From NCBI RefSeq assembly GCF_027596085.1, contig NC_072454.1, positions 24,178,490 through 24,242,489 on the forward strand: a stretch of 64,000 nt of DNA, in the 5' to 3' direction. A program made the translations under genes and the position numbers. Shown piece after piece: positions 22,601-36,800 of the stretch. How positions within the stretch are numbered: the stretch's first letter is position 1; each line of letters begins with the position of its first letter. This DNA comes from Anoplopoma fimbria (lineage: Eukaryota; Chordata; Actinopteri; Perciformes; Anoplopomatidae). Under the pieces are notes generated by a model. That model saw nothing but the letters and a program-made list of their open reading frames with translations, did no database searches and was not told where the DNA came from.

Positions 22601-24873
22601 TCTCACCTTGACGGAGTCACAGATGACTATTTCAGCAGAGATCCAGTTAGCAACACTGTCAGCATATGTGAGCAGTTGCTGAAGGTAGCTGTCTGATGGC
22701 GTCTCCTCACACACGAGTAGGCCGCTGCCCTCTGCTGGAGGGATATGCTGAGACACATTCCTGGTGGAGGAGGGGGGGGACAAAATGATTACTGAAACAA
22801 TAATACATTGATTAGTTTATTAACTACCAGGAACTTTTTTATAGGTGATTAGTTGCTTTAGTCAAGCAAAAATGTCAAAGATTATCTGGTTGAAATGTGA
22901 GGTATGTGTCGTTTCTCTTTTTATGTTTTTCGGGTTTTGAACTGATGGTTGGGGGGAAAAAAATGTTTTGGAGACGTCCCCTTAGGCTCCAGAAAACACT
23001 AATAGGTATTTTAATTCACATTCCTTTTTGAACATCTTAAACTCTCCTATGACGCCGACATCTTTGGCCGACAGGACTGTCTTTCAGAGGCTGTAGCGTG
23101 TTAAATGTGAATAGTGAGAGGTAACTATATGGCAGAATAAAAAACAACATCAATATTATTCACATATTAATTTATGATACTAATTAAAAAAGTTAAATAT
23201 ATTATACCAAATGTACTTTGATTGATTTAAGAATAAAATGTATGTTTAACTGTGTAATCTGTTTATTTTAAGATTGCACCTGAGGGCAGATGTTTTTTTT
23301 TAAGATAAGATTATTTTTAAGGCCCCTGGCAACGGAGAGAAGCAAAGTAGCCTCAGTTTGAATGTCCCTTTATTCACTTGGGGCAACTTGTTAAAAAGAC
23401 ATATTCATCATTAATAGCCTTGTCTTTACATTGCTGTCTACAGTACATTTAATAAAAATTACGTTAAAATTTTGATTGAAAAAAGGGGATTTTTTATTTA
23501 GCATTTACATTGCTGCAATTGCAATACTACATTATATTATATATGTTTAGCAGACGCTGCTACAGACAGTTCACTGTCACATACTGTGTGGAACAGGAGA
23601 AAAAATGTACGAAGGAAAGTAAACTCTGTACATACAAACAGGAGAGAAAAAAACGAAGAAATCAGAGAAACATAAAGAATGTGAACGCGTCCCTTCAGGA
23701 CACAAGGGCTCAGTGAATAGAAAGGAAAGGAAACAAATGCTATGGCCTTCACAGTTTTCACACAAGTACTAAGTGTGTAAAGCTGGAACATTGCACTCAC
23801 TTGTTCAAGGTGGAGACCTTTACCCTGACTCCTTGTACTCTGGAGTTTAGAAAATGAACCGGATGACATCCTTGGAACATCCCCTGCGAAACAAGATGTA
23901 TAACTGTACTATTGGATCAGGACTGTCAACTGTATTCGTAAAGGCATGTCTCCCTCTAGTGGTAAACAGAGATAACAACAACTGGAGTGCCAGGTGTGGG
24001 GAGTGGGTCTGTGTACCTACCTGCTGCAGCAGGGTGAGCTGCTGGGTAATGTGCTGTGCGCCGTTTTCATTCCGGCTGAAGGGGATACGCTCCTCACTCT
24101 GCAGGCAGACGTTGGAGAGGTCGTCCACCAGGGAGCCGTAGCAAGGCATGGGCAGGGCTGTGGCGATGGAGAAGGCCTTGTCTTTGGGCAGGGACGCAGA
24201 GGGCTCCACCACTCTGGAGAATCTCCACTGCGGAGTTGAGAAAGAGATTTTAACAAGACAGGAGTCATGCTCTGAATCATTTCAACACAATGGCAATACA
24301 TTAATACAGATTTCATGCAGGGTGCTTTAGTTCAACAGTAGAATCAATAGATAAGATTTACATTTAAAATAAAGTTTACTTAAAAGTCAGATCTCCTCTA
24401 AATAAAAACTGAAGATGTATGTCTTTTATTTTGGTAGGCCAGTGTTTGCATGTGTGTTTTCCCCAAAAGAAGCTTAGTCCAGAAAATCTTGGACTGATCA
24501 ACAAGAGCTGAACCTGCAGGTACTAGGTAACATCAAACTGCAAAATGAATGCCTTTTTCTATTGTATTGTAGTTGACTGTTATAAAAAAACAAAACATGA
24601 AAGGTTGAGAAGAACAGCGTTATCGTTTTTAATTTGATGACAGAAGTAAGGAAAGAGGTGTTTATTTACACAATGAAAACACAGAATAGCATAACTCGTC
24701 AGCTGTATTAGACTGACCTTTCTCCCAAGGTCCTCAGTAGATGAATGCACACTCATAGAATCATCATCTTCCTCAATGCTGACTAGGCTTCCTCTTCCCT
24801 GGATCCAAGTCGTACAAGGGGCGCTGTGGAGAGCGGCAAGAAGGGCCTCCCCTCGGCTGTCTACAGGAATCAC
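16645..24873 (-). CDS. kndc1: kndc1 exons 24-31: catalytic RasGEF domain and C-terminus
   Basis: Exons 24718-24873, 24021-24227, 23801-23883, 22607-22760, 21006-21128, 20564-20623, 19939-20096 and 16645-16873 encode residues 1411 to the stop. Markers are AQHITQQLTLLQQ, FQGCHPVHFLNS, VANWISAEIVICDS, ATAMQVLGGLENVIVRQLP, ILEELRAVQVFLKSDDLCLM and PTLPSAHILAMHVQQLE. The typical GEF helical-hairpin region is kept. Exon 29 is only 60 nt and its donor lies at the edge of a GT repeat. The 181-codon open frame at 16645-17190 runs past the true acceptor at 16873 into the intron. Confidence 0.95.
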
Positions 24874-27800
24874 CTGTGGGGGGTAAAAAAAAAAAATGAA
24901 GCAACTACAGAATGTAGACATTGCATGTTTCACAAAGAGCAAAAAAGGAATGTTTTTCTCCGTAGAGTGCACAGCAACCTGTATGCTTATGTGTTTACCT
25001 CAGTATTGAGGAAGTTTTCTAACGTGTCCACAAGGCTGGACTTCGGTGTGAAGTCCACCTGTTTACAGTCTGTTATCCAGAACTGGAGCAGGTCCAAGCT
25101 GCGATGGAAGATCTTTACACTGTCTCCTGACATGTCTGGACCTTGTCTGCCAGGGAAAACAAAACATTATGGTCATGCAAGCAGCACAGGCCGTTTCATA
25201 CTGTGTGATATTGGGTATTGCAGCTTGTAGTTAAAATGAGGACTGGAGATGCTCCTTTTTTCTCTTCTTGGCATGCATGCTGTACTGTGCATAGTTGTTT
25301 ACATGTATTCATGAGGTACTGGGTATACAGTACCTTGCGGCACAGATGCATTTTTCCATTATGAACTGCAGTAATTCCTCGGGAGTGCAGAGGAAACGAT
25401 AGGTATACAGGAACTGCTGGATGAAGCCCTCCATGGCAGCGTTTCTGTGAGGAGAGGGAGCATAACGACACTGAAGCTCAGAAAGCAACAAAGTTTAAAA
25501 GATTAAAAAAACAGAATGTGAAGAGGTTACAGTGTTGACGTTATGTTAAAGACTTCTATATATTGCGTTGCAGAGATTCTACTGAAATGAGCACGCTAAC
25601 CAGCTAGCCCAAGTCCTAGATTTCACTCTGATAAACAAACTATCAAAGTGTATACAAACTGTACAGTTAGTGGCAGAGTAAACACACAGATGAATGAAAC
25701 AATAGATACTAATTGTTTCTTTTTTTACACTGATGGCAGTAAATTGAGATTGTATGGACCCAGTAGTAGAGGTGAAATGCTGCCCCCTACTTGTTTGGAG
25801 CATGTGACCAGATCTTACACAGTCAGTTTTCAATAAAGTGGAGCATAAAACATTCCAATGTCAATCAAGGAATATTAAAACCAATGGCAACACAAGAATG
25901 AACATAGAAATATTTTCAATGCAGCTCCTCATCCTGCTCAACCTAAATGTTTTTCAGCATTATCCCTCAACTCTTCCAGCCCTCTCAGAGCGTTTGGGAG
26001 ATGTTAAACCTCCCTGGGGCTTCCTCACTAGTTGCCCTGATGCGCCCTTTCAGTTGGATCATACCAAAGCCCCCAACCATCACAACGTTAGTGTTGTAGT
26101 GGGGGTCATGTGAGCTGCCAGACAAATGGGCATTCATGAGGATCAACAAAGTCAGAGGTTCTTAAACCAAAAAACAAAGTATGCACATAAAACAAAGTTT
26201 TATTATTTTCTACATAAATATAAACAAGCAAAACATAAATTTGCTTTCAATAATAATTACAATAATGTTCAAAAGCCACATAAATTGCTGTATTATATTG
26301 AACCAACCCAATACATATCCAATATGTTGGACAGACACTTTCCAATTATCATGGCCAATGTGAACCTGCATTATATTTGATCAATGATCAGTCTGTCGTC
26401 TTTTTAGGAGAACTATCTGTTAATAAAAAATATACATTGTTTTTTTTACCCAAAATACAGGTTAGTTTTTTCAGCCCTAAATAGTATCTAAAGTTTTCCC
26501 TACAAGCTGCATAACAAAAAGGTATAGGGCAGCTTGAGCGCTGGCTGAGAGGCAAAGTCCGGGGCAAAACATTTGTATATTGCTACCGTTTGTAAAGCTT
26601 AATTACTGCGCATTTAACCCATCCCGGAGGAGCAGGGCTGCAATGAAGGCGGGGAGATGGGGATACCATTTTGAACCACCAAAAAAGAACAAAAGTTGGA
26701 TTATGAAAATTGAGGGCTACATGTTCCTCCTGTCAGAGGAAATTATCCCCTTGTTAAGTTCTTAGTGTGAATGTAATTTGACTGAAATGCTAATACATGT
26801 ACTCATTTGTTTGTACTCATTTGTTAGATAAGCCACCGTTTGCATGAGCCGAAAACAAGCCTCATCATCGCTTTTAGAAGTGAAAAAACAAACAGCTTCA
26901 GCTTGAGGCAGTGAGAACTAAAAGTGGCTAAAAAAATGATGGAACGTGTTCCTGTTTCCCTGAGTGTTGATGCGGTTTCCCATGGCAACAGATACAAACC
27001 AGATGCTCAGGGGCAGCAGTGATAGTGTCATTGTTTATGGATCAGAAGTAGCGTCGGAATAAAATGTTCGTAACCACCTACACGTCGAGTTGGAACAGTG
27101 AGAGCAAGACTGAATGAGTATGCCAACAGGAGAAGAAAATAAAAACCTAAATATAATTGGAGGAATAATGAAGTTTATGTTAGACAATGCATTTACTGTA
27201 CATTTATTGTTAAGCTCATTAGAAGCGGCATAAAGAGTGTCTCTAACCCAATGAATGCACAGCTTTAACTGTTTTAATGCACTCAGGTGCAATATGGATA
27301 TTAAAATAATATTTATGCCGACATTCTATATTTTGCAAAAGTGCAGTCTATAGAGCAATATCCAGTTCCAACAACAAAAAAAGAGTTGATGAATTTTCTT
27401 GGCCTCTTTGGATATTTTAAGAGTTTGTAATTTTCAACAGTCGTTGCACCACTCACTGATTTGCTTAATGGTAAGGCAAAATTGTTCTGGTCCCTGGGCT
27501 GTCAAAAAGCATTCATATGGGTAAAAACAATCCTCTGCTCTTTTCTGGTTCTGGCTGCCCCGCGCTTTTATAGGCCAATTAAAATCTATATGTAGGCCAG
27601 CTATGTAGATGCTGGGTCTGTCCTAATGCCAGCAGATGTTTCTGGGGATAGACAAGCCTGCTAGTTTCTCCTCAAAGAAATTGATCTGCTGTCAGTTAAA
27701 TTATTCGGTTGAATGAAAAAGAAGCGTTAGCGCCAAACCTGGCCTTAAAACATTGTGATGTGTATGTTGGTGACAGTGGTACACCTGGAATCCCTAACTC

Positions 27801-30800
27801 TTTGCAGTGTTCCAACCAGAGGGTAATAAATTGGTCACTCTTTTTGCAGTCTTACTGTCCGGATAATCGTTATGTAAAGGGGGCCGACAAAGTGGTGGCG
27901 GACATGCTGTCCAGGGCTCCCCAGTGATAAGGGCTTTCTGTGTGTTCCTCACCTTGGTTCTACTCTTGCATTTTCCTAACCTCTTAAACTGCTTCCAAGG
28001 TGCACCGGTTGCTGGGCTGGGAGCCTGGTTTCAAGGGATGTTGGACTGCTGGAGAAGGTCACTGGTTCACCTCAGATCTATTTTTCAGACAGGTGTTGAT
28101 CGCCCTAGTTGGAGGCCCCTGGGCCCGGTGATCTGCTGCTATAAAGCAGAGTCTTATAGTGTATTATTCTTTTGTTCCCATCCATGTAACATCTTTTTCT
28201 CACACCTCGGTCAGCGCTCATGCAGACACACACCTACGCAACTGTTTTTACTGAAAATCATATCCCATCGTTTTCCTAGATGATTTCTTACTTTAATAAA
28301 TGACTTATTATTTGCCTTCAGCCCCTGACAGTTTTGTCAGCCAAGGCATGACAACTAACAGTAACATCATGGATCTTCTTCAGTTTCTTGTTTAAATTTT
28401 GCAATTGTCTGAGCCAATTCCTTGTGAAATCGCCACAACTCAAAAGCAGTAGGGAAGATAAAAAAACGTAACATGGAAAAGCTCTTTGAGAGATTATCAT
28501 TTGTATGACCTCATGAGACTAGAGTAAAGCAACAGCTGGCACATTTCAAAATAAAAGCCTCATCATTGATACCTGGCATAGAGGTAAGCCAGGAGGCCCA
28601 GAGGAGACCCAGCTTGCAGAGTGCTCTTCCCTTTGCTGTTACCAAAGCTCAGGACAGACAAGTCCTCACAGGACTGGAAGTCCAAAGATCCAGGTTCACA
28701 GACAGCCAAAGCAGGCAGTAATGAAACCTCCAAACCCCACTGGTCCACACTCAGAATCTGCAGAAAGGCAAGAAATGAAATCAAAGGATAGAAGAGCCAA
28801 GTTGTTGTTGAAGTGAATGAGAAAGAGGAGTGTTGGGAATGGTAGTACTTTGTAAGTACCTCCAGGTATTTCTTCACACAATCTAAGAAGACCACTTTGG
28901 ATCGGAGTTCCTCAAGCTGGGACTTGAGTTTGGACAGCATCAGTTTGTTGTCACCTTTGGGACACACAAACTGTTTTAGATATCACACTGGAAGCTACAC
29001 ATGCCATTTCCGTATACTAGCAGTGTCATGAAATGGGTACCCAACCTTTGTTTTTCCTCTCTTGTTGAATCAGCTTCTGGTAGAAATTTCTCGTTTTCTT
29101 CAGATTCCTTGTTTCAATCATCAGCTGCTGCTGCAGCTCCTGTTCAAAAAACAAATCACGCTAAATCACACATAAAGGCCTTATAATAACACCACAAGCC
29201 TTTCAATGGAAAAAACCTTTGGGCTGTTTCCAGTGCGCATGCAGCAGACTTTTTTTCTTTCCCTTTCCCCCCCCCTTCTCACTTCACCGTGGCAACAACA
29301 GAACGCCACAGCTCTTTTGAAGTGAAATGAGCGAGAAGTCCCAGCAGCACGACTCTTAAAGCTGCGTTATTATCCGTCACACAAACCCTCTGAAGAAGCG
29401 GTGGTGCCATCAAAGTGTGCAAACACAACATTAATATTCTCTCACTAATTATAGTAAGTTCCTTTGCCAAGGGCTAAGTTCAACACATTCATATTCAGAG
29501 CCAGTATGGAGAGAACAATATGCCAATTATCTTTATGTCACCCCACGTGTTCCAGTCCCATTTACCCCGAAGCCTTGACCGTGCCCCACTTCATTACAGA
29601 CAGGAAAATAATTCCTGCACATGTTCATAAAAAGCAGACCATTTGAAGGGCTGAATGAGAGTAGCGAGTGAAGCTGCGCTCGATGAGCACTTGGATGAAA
29701 CATAATGGATGAAATGCACAAAGAATGGAAATGAAAACACTGAATTGAAGCTTAGCATTTTGAATCTGCAGCTCATACACATAAAGTAATGAAACACACA
29801 TACATAACATCAGAGGTTAATTTGATGGAAATATACTATGCTAATATTCTCTTTTTAAAAAGAATCCACTCTATTAATATAAACAACTCTCCACCCTATT
29901 ACTGCATCATGCTTTACATTAAAAAACACACTTAATGAGGTACATTTCACTGTGTCGACGTAATAGAATCTGATAAATAAATAATGCAGGCCGCTGTTTG
30001 TTCAAACACATAGGGTTAAGGTCAAACATGACTCACTGGAACCTCCACAGGTCTACCCACCAGTGTTTTCACATCCAGACACGGTGATCCTGTGTGCTGC
30101 CCCAGATTCACTGCGTACTCCATCACCTCAGGACTAAAGCACTCTTCCCCAAAGAAGGCCAAGGCCCAGGCCGGGCCGAAGCTGAGGCCCGGTCCGTCCG
30201 CTCTGGATCCGGGCAAGACGAGTCGCTCCGACACCAGAGAGTCGCTGTCCTCCATGTCCTCCGAGCAGTCGGGGCTCATCTGCTCTCTCCCAGACGGAAA
30301 CTCCGCTTCAGAGGGGCTTTCATCGCTGCCCCCCGCTGATTCATGCTCTCCTCCCTCCATGGCCACCGCTTCCGAACTGTCGGTACTCATGCCTCGACCC
30401 GTAAACAAGGACAGTGGAGAGAGAGAGAGAGAGAGAAAGAGAAGAGAAAGAAAGAGGGACTGGGTCACATGGAGAGCAAAAAAACCAACAACAAATAAAC
30501 TGGATTTGTGAAGAAGAAAAAAAAAGTCACACATCCAGAGGTGGTGCTGGGGGTATTTGCTGCTAACCCTGTCATGGGTGCACAATGCACCGCCTGTTTA
30601 AATGTTGAGCAGCTCAAGTCTAACCCCCCCCGAACCATCACCATCTCTTAATCTCGAGTATCTTGTAAGAGCCCGATTGTAATCAAGACCACATGTCTAG
30701 CACAGTTCAATAGCTCTACAAAAGCAGATGCGAGGGTGTGTTTGCTGAATGTTGCCGGCCAGGAACGAGTCCCCGAGGAGAAAAAGGAATCTGAAGAGTT

Positions 30801-33800
30801 AGCTAGCATGACTTGGACTCTCATGAATATGCTTCAATCTTAAGAACAGCATCCAACAGCCAGTCACAGCTCTCATTCAGTCTGCGGCCAAATTAAGTGG
30901 AAAATATCAAAAACTCAGATGGGTTGGGCTGCACCGAAAACCAGTTTTGAATCTACTTATAACACGCAAACTCTCAAAAATACCTGAACGGATGTATTTA
31001 GGTAGTGTGCTTCAGGAAGGGACACTTTCTTAGTAGAAGATTTAACTCAATACAGCAGTTACCAAGTATGTCCACCACAATCTGTAAACTGAGGTACTTG
31101 AACTTTACTTAATGAAGGAGAATGAAACGGACAATACTCCACTACAATTCAGAGGAAAATATTGTCGTTTTTAACATTTCACAGATAAAGATTTTACTTT
31201 TAAAATATGATACACTGTTATCGATTAAATTCGATTTACACATGAATGTGTAAGTATTATATATTATGTTTTATTTGTTGTATATAATATTTATATAACA
31301 GTACAACTATCACAGGGAGAATTTTTCTGCACATTTAAATCTTTTTAATTTAATTTAATTTAATTTAATTTAAATTTCAGTGGAGGACTTTTGCTTGTAC
31401 TGGAATATTTTTGTATGTAAAAACTGCAGTGCAGTTAAAAACCTGCTATCAACTATTTTGATTTACAAAGTATATAAATAAAGTAATCTTTGAGTATTGA
31501 AACTCAAGTTTTGCCACACCTCAGAACTTGCATTGAGCGGACTTCCTCCTATACACTGCTGGATGAATGAACCTGTGTATTTTATCAACTTGAAACTAGA
31601 TCCAAGGATGAGCAGCTATCAGAACTCAACCCAACAGATGTAATTTGCCATAACCAAGATTTCATGATTATAACCTGGAACTTAAATAGACTATATATTT
31701 GTCCAAACTACAACATTTATACTGAGTATCCAAGTCTCTATCTATACCTTGAAAGATGCAGCGTTGACTCTCTTCCGATCTTAAATCGTAATCTTCGGGC
31801 GCAGCCTCCTCTCTTACATGACAGGGCCGGGCCTCGCTTCCCTCAATCCAACGACCCACAGCAGCAGGACTGGACGCGTGAATGTTCCCGTTCAGGTCGA
31901 GGCAACCTTGCAGGCAAACTTCTCTCTCTCCTTCCCAGACGGCGGCTACCAAGGGTGGAGTGAGGGCTGCCCTTTTCACAGCCTTTGATGGAGGCTGCTC
32001 ATTAGAGCCGCTACAGGAGGCGCATCAGGAGAGAGGGAACACACAGGGCGAGTTCAAAGCAAGCCACGATTAGCACTTATGTAAAGAATCATGACAACTA
32101 TATGCAATAGGGTGTATGATAAAAAACTAAATAGTGGACAAAGTTCACCGATCCATCTACAAGACGAGCGGTTACTAATTTAATGTGAAACACAGCAGAA
32201 CACACCAATCCGCACACAAGAAAGCCAAATCAAAGCCTCATTTCAAACACCTCGTCAATCATATGCACTTGCAAAAACCACACATATCGATCAATAAAAT
32301 GTAATTGCACCAGGACAGGACATCGTCCACTCCGTCTCTGGACAATAGAGGCTACAGTTCTCCCTCCGTCCCCTCAGGGAAACTGCAGCAGTGGAAAGAA
32401 TAACCCTCCACAGCAGAGCCCTCTATCTCCATGCAAAGCTGTGATGTCTCCCTACCACGGCAGATTAAAGGGTCTCTCCACATATTGCCCCGGGCGTAAG
32501 AGCATGACGACGGCTGGATGAAAAGACGTCTGTGTGAGCTGACGGCCTGGTCCCTCTGCTCGTCCCTGGCTTACATTTAAATGCAGAGCGAAGTGCGAAG
32601 CATGAGATTTGTTGCCTTTCGTTCACGTATTCATTCATGCACTTAAGGCAGACTGCCCCCCAAGGATGGTAAATGGTAAATGGACTGTACTTGTATACTC
32701 AAAGCGCTTTTACATTACTAATCATTCATACACTGATGACAGGAGCTACCTTGCAAGGTGCCACCTGAACATCAGGACCCTAACTAATATTCATACACAT
32801 ACATACACCGCAGGAACAGCCTGCGGGAGCAATTTGGGGTTAAGTGTCTTGCGCAAGGACACATCAACATGGACTGCCGGAGCCAGGGATCCTGCTTCGA
32901 CCCTGCTCTCCAGGACGACCCTGCTCTCCAGGACGACCCTGCTCTCTACTGAGCCACAACCGCCCGGATAACAGTAACAACACAGAAGAGGCTTGACATG
33001 GGTCTTCAATGTTTGCTACACATCCTCCCCAGCACAAACCAACAAACTTCAGAACAGTAACCATAGGGACCGTTTAGGCGGGCTTAAGTTTATGTATGAA
33101 GTGCATATTGTATAAATGCTCATTTGAAGGCAGTGTATGGGTGTGCGGAGGAAGAAGAAGACAGTGAGGACTGGATTATTCTATTCTTCAGAAGCCACAT
33201 AGGAATAAATAAATAAATAAAAACATCTGACCACAGGCAGCCACGTTTGGGCATTTCAGTGTTCGGACGGAAGCCCTGGCTGATTTATTGTTAACAAGAT
33301 ATCCTTTTTCAATTTAGGCTGATTATTCTGACACCAAAGGTCTATCTGTGCTGTTTGGATTCATTACCCAGCATATCTTCTGAAGAACAGTCATTAATTT
33401 AAAGGATTAAAAACTGATGCATGATAATAAAAAAAATTAACTAATAAATAAATAAGTAAATTAATAAATAATATATACATATTCCAGATTCCCAACTGCA
33501 CTGTGGATAATTGAGTCATTAAACTGAATGTAACGTTGTGTTGTAATAGTTCGAGTGATAATATTGGAACAGCAAAAACAGTGGTGTGGCCTGTCACTAT
33601 TTATTCTGCCTCTGTAAAACTGAATTGCCACTGTGCTGGTTCATTTTGATGTTTGAAAATAAAGAGGGAAATTTGTTGCACTGGCGCTGAAAAGACTGCA
33701 TTGGTATAATCAGGTACAGGTAGCCTTGATTATTCATTCTTATTTGCCTCTCTATGATGTGGCCATTGATTTATGTCACAAAAAACACGTGCCAATTATC

Positions 33801-36800
33801 AGGTGCTTAATGTGATCCTGCAGACAGATGGCTATATCAACAATATATAAATCAGGGCTAACTGTCAGGATTCAATCTGTTGATTTTTACAATTCCAGGA
33901 TGGTCTAGTCTTTAAAGTGCCTAAATGCCAAATAAGTGTCTGAAGTCCTACTCACAGTGCGGACGGGCTGTAGTTAACCAGGCAGTGCAGAACACCCAGC
34001 AAGTCTTCTTCCCAGTACAGATCGCTGAACCTCTCCTTCACAATGCTTGCAAACTTGTGGTACTGAAGGTCCTTCAACAAGAAGATGCACTCCCCTCAGA
34101 AAAAAAGAGAAAAAAGCAGATATTTTAAATGAATAGGTCGTGATTACTTTAAGTGGTCCTATTATGCTTTTCCACTTTTTCCCTCTTCTTTAGAGTGTTA
34201 TATATATATTTTTACATGTAAAAGGTCCGTAGCGTGTAAAACCCGAAGTCCATCAAAGATACATACCCATGGCGATGTCCTCATGTCCATTGTCCAAATG
34301 ACCATTGAGTGAAAACTCTCCATTGAGCAGCTCGATCACCTCCTGTAGGGCAGGGTGGACTTTAGGGGAGATGGACTCTGAAGGGGGCTGCTTCTCACCT
34401 TGAGTCCCTGGATTTGTTTGTCCATTGTTAGCTCCGGGCACACTGCGCTCCAGGGGGCTGTCAGAAATGACTGAGCTGCCTTTGAAATAGGATGATGGTG
34501 GGTCACAATCCCGTAGTCCAGGCCTCACGGGGGTATTCAGACAGTTGATGAATGGGCCGTCAGCGCTCTCTGGACCTGTGATCAGTCCCTGCAAAGGCTG
34601 TGGCACGAGGGAGAGATTTATATCCAACCCGAGGAGAGACTCAGGAGCCCTCACCTGCACGGGCACTAAGGAAAGACTTCCCGTTGTGGGATCCTGACGG
34701 AAGAGGTAATTGTTGAAAACACTGCGACCACCGAGGTCAGCGGATAGCGGTGGCGGAAGAGAGACTTCAAGACAGGGAATATCGGGGAGAGTGGAAGTAG
34801 AGCTGACCAGCAAATTGTCCTCGAAGGTTGTAGTTATGGCTGTCTGATGAACAGCCAACTCCTGTGTATGTAGATCAGGCTCAGTCTGTGTAGGGCATGG
34901 GTACTCAGAGAGAAAGAGTGGAGTGAAATCGAGGCCCCTTTCCTCCATGTGTTTACCGATTTTTGTCCTGTAAAATGAACAACCCCTAATCAGCTTTATC
35001 CTTTTAAAGTCGTGCAGTACTTTCTGAAGGTATAAGTGTTACTTCCTTATCTTCTTTTAAATTAATTAATTAAATTGTTTTTTCTATAAGTTCTGCTCAA
35101 CATTTGAGGGCACCAGGTTTATTCCCTTCCTTGTTGCAATTTATGAGAAGGCTGATACCACTTTCAAGTGTTAGTTAGTAGCCAAAAATCTTATTTTAGC
35201 ATAAAGATGACAACAATCTGCGGATGGGGATAATGTGCTGGATTATTTCACACTGTGACTTCCTGGAGTCATGTCGACCCTGTGGGAACAGCAAGCAAAG
35301 GCTTAAGGAAGTCACTGCACCGGGACGAAGCTCACAGCACCAAATTTGGCATAGGGGCAAAACTTGGTAATGCAGGATCCCATGACAAACGGGCCAAAAA
35401 AGGATTTTCCCCCAAGACAATCATTACATAAAGAGCAGCTATACAACAATGAAAATGTTTTTCTAAGCATTACAAGCTGCAAAAATGGGCTCTTTGTATA
35501 TTTAGATTATGATACATTCAGTCCATAATAAATGGAAGTTCTACAAGAGCATTATCGATAAATTATTTCATGCTATTCATGAGTATAGGAAGCCAGCAGG
35601 AAGTCAGATGGCTCAGATATAGTCCAACAAATAGGTCCTTGTAAAGACACAACTTGTCTCTTTTACAATTAAGTTTCATTTATCTAATCAGTACATAAAC
35701 CAAACATTTTAATAGGTGAGCTTTAGGGTTTTTTATATCCTTTGTACAGAGCCAGGCTAGCTGTTTCCACCCGCTTCCAGTCTTTGTGCGAAGCTAAGCT
35801 AACTGTCTTCCCACCAAACTGTAAACAAGAAAGCAAAAGCAAATAGCCAAAATGTGGAATTATTCCTTTAAATTTTATGAAATTACTTTTACCTAGAAAA
35901 TTCTCTTTTAAAACAGATGCATTACTGTGATTAAAACAAATAATTAATAGTGATGATATATATCATTTTATTGAGCATCCTACCCTTCAATGGCAGCTCC
36001 AAGGTGCCGCCCCTCCTCCTCCTCTGAGTCCCCCTCATTTGTCAGGATGATGGGGCTGAAGTGTGTGGCGGTGGAAGTGAAGGCCTCTGGGAGTTGGAGT
36101 TCCTTGCTGACTGGATAGCTGTGGGGAACAGGGCCAGGCACAGGAGCCAGTCGGCTCTCAGTGGCCATGGGCACAAAGCCTACACACAGTTACAACAATG
36201 CCACATACAATATCAGTGATATTGTCTCATGCAGTGAATTACACAGAATGTGGAAAATATTAGGAAAGAGCTGCTGGTTCGGCCTGATTCCAGTTTAACC
36301 CATGCTCACTTTTAATCTTCTTTGTCATCATTTTTAAAGAAAAAACAAACAAACAAATTGGCGCCTCTTGACAGAAAGTTTCAAAGTTTCTTCTGAATAT
36401 TTGGCCCATTTAGTGTATGATGTACTGCACATTTTAAGGTAAACTCCATTGCATGAGGGTCATTCGTACTAAAGTAAAGATGTCCTACCGCTGTTTCGTG
36501 CAGACTCTTCACATGAACTTTGTTGAGTGTCAGTTGCACTCAAATCATCCCCATCGCTTGTTTTTGAGGCTGGCTGAAAGAAAATAAACTTGGTTCGTTA
36601 CAATAAAGACAGATCCTATGTTTAAAAAAAAAAGGAACTGGACAGACATTAAGAAGATGATCAAGAAGAAAGAAACTGCCCGGACGTTGAGATTTGAATA
36701 CAATAAATAAACACAAAAAGTGTAAATTCATCTGTGGGGAAAATAAAGGGACATTTACCGGGTGAACTCTGCTGATGAGGTTGTTCCACACAGCCTCAGC

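Noticed and set aside
30092..30511. 139-codon plus-strand open frame
   Set aside because: Antisense shadow of kndc1 exon 18.
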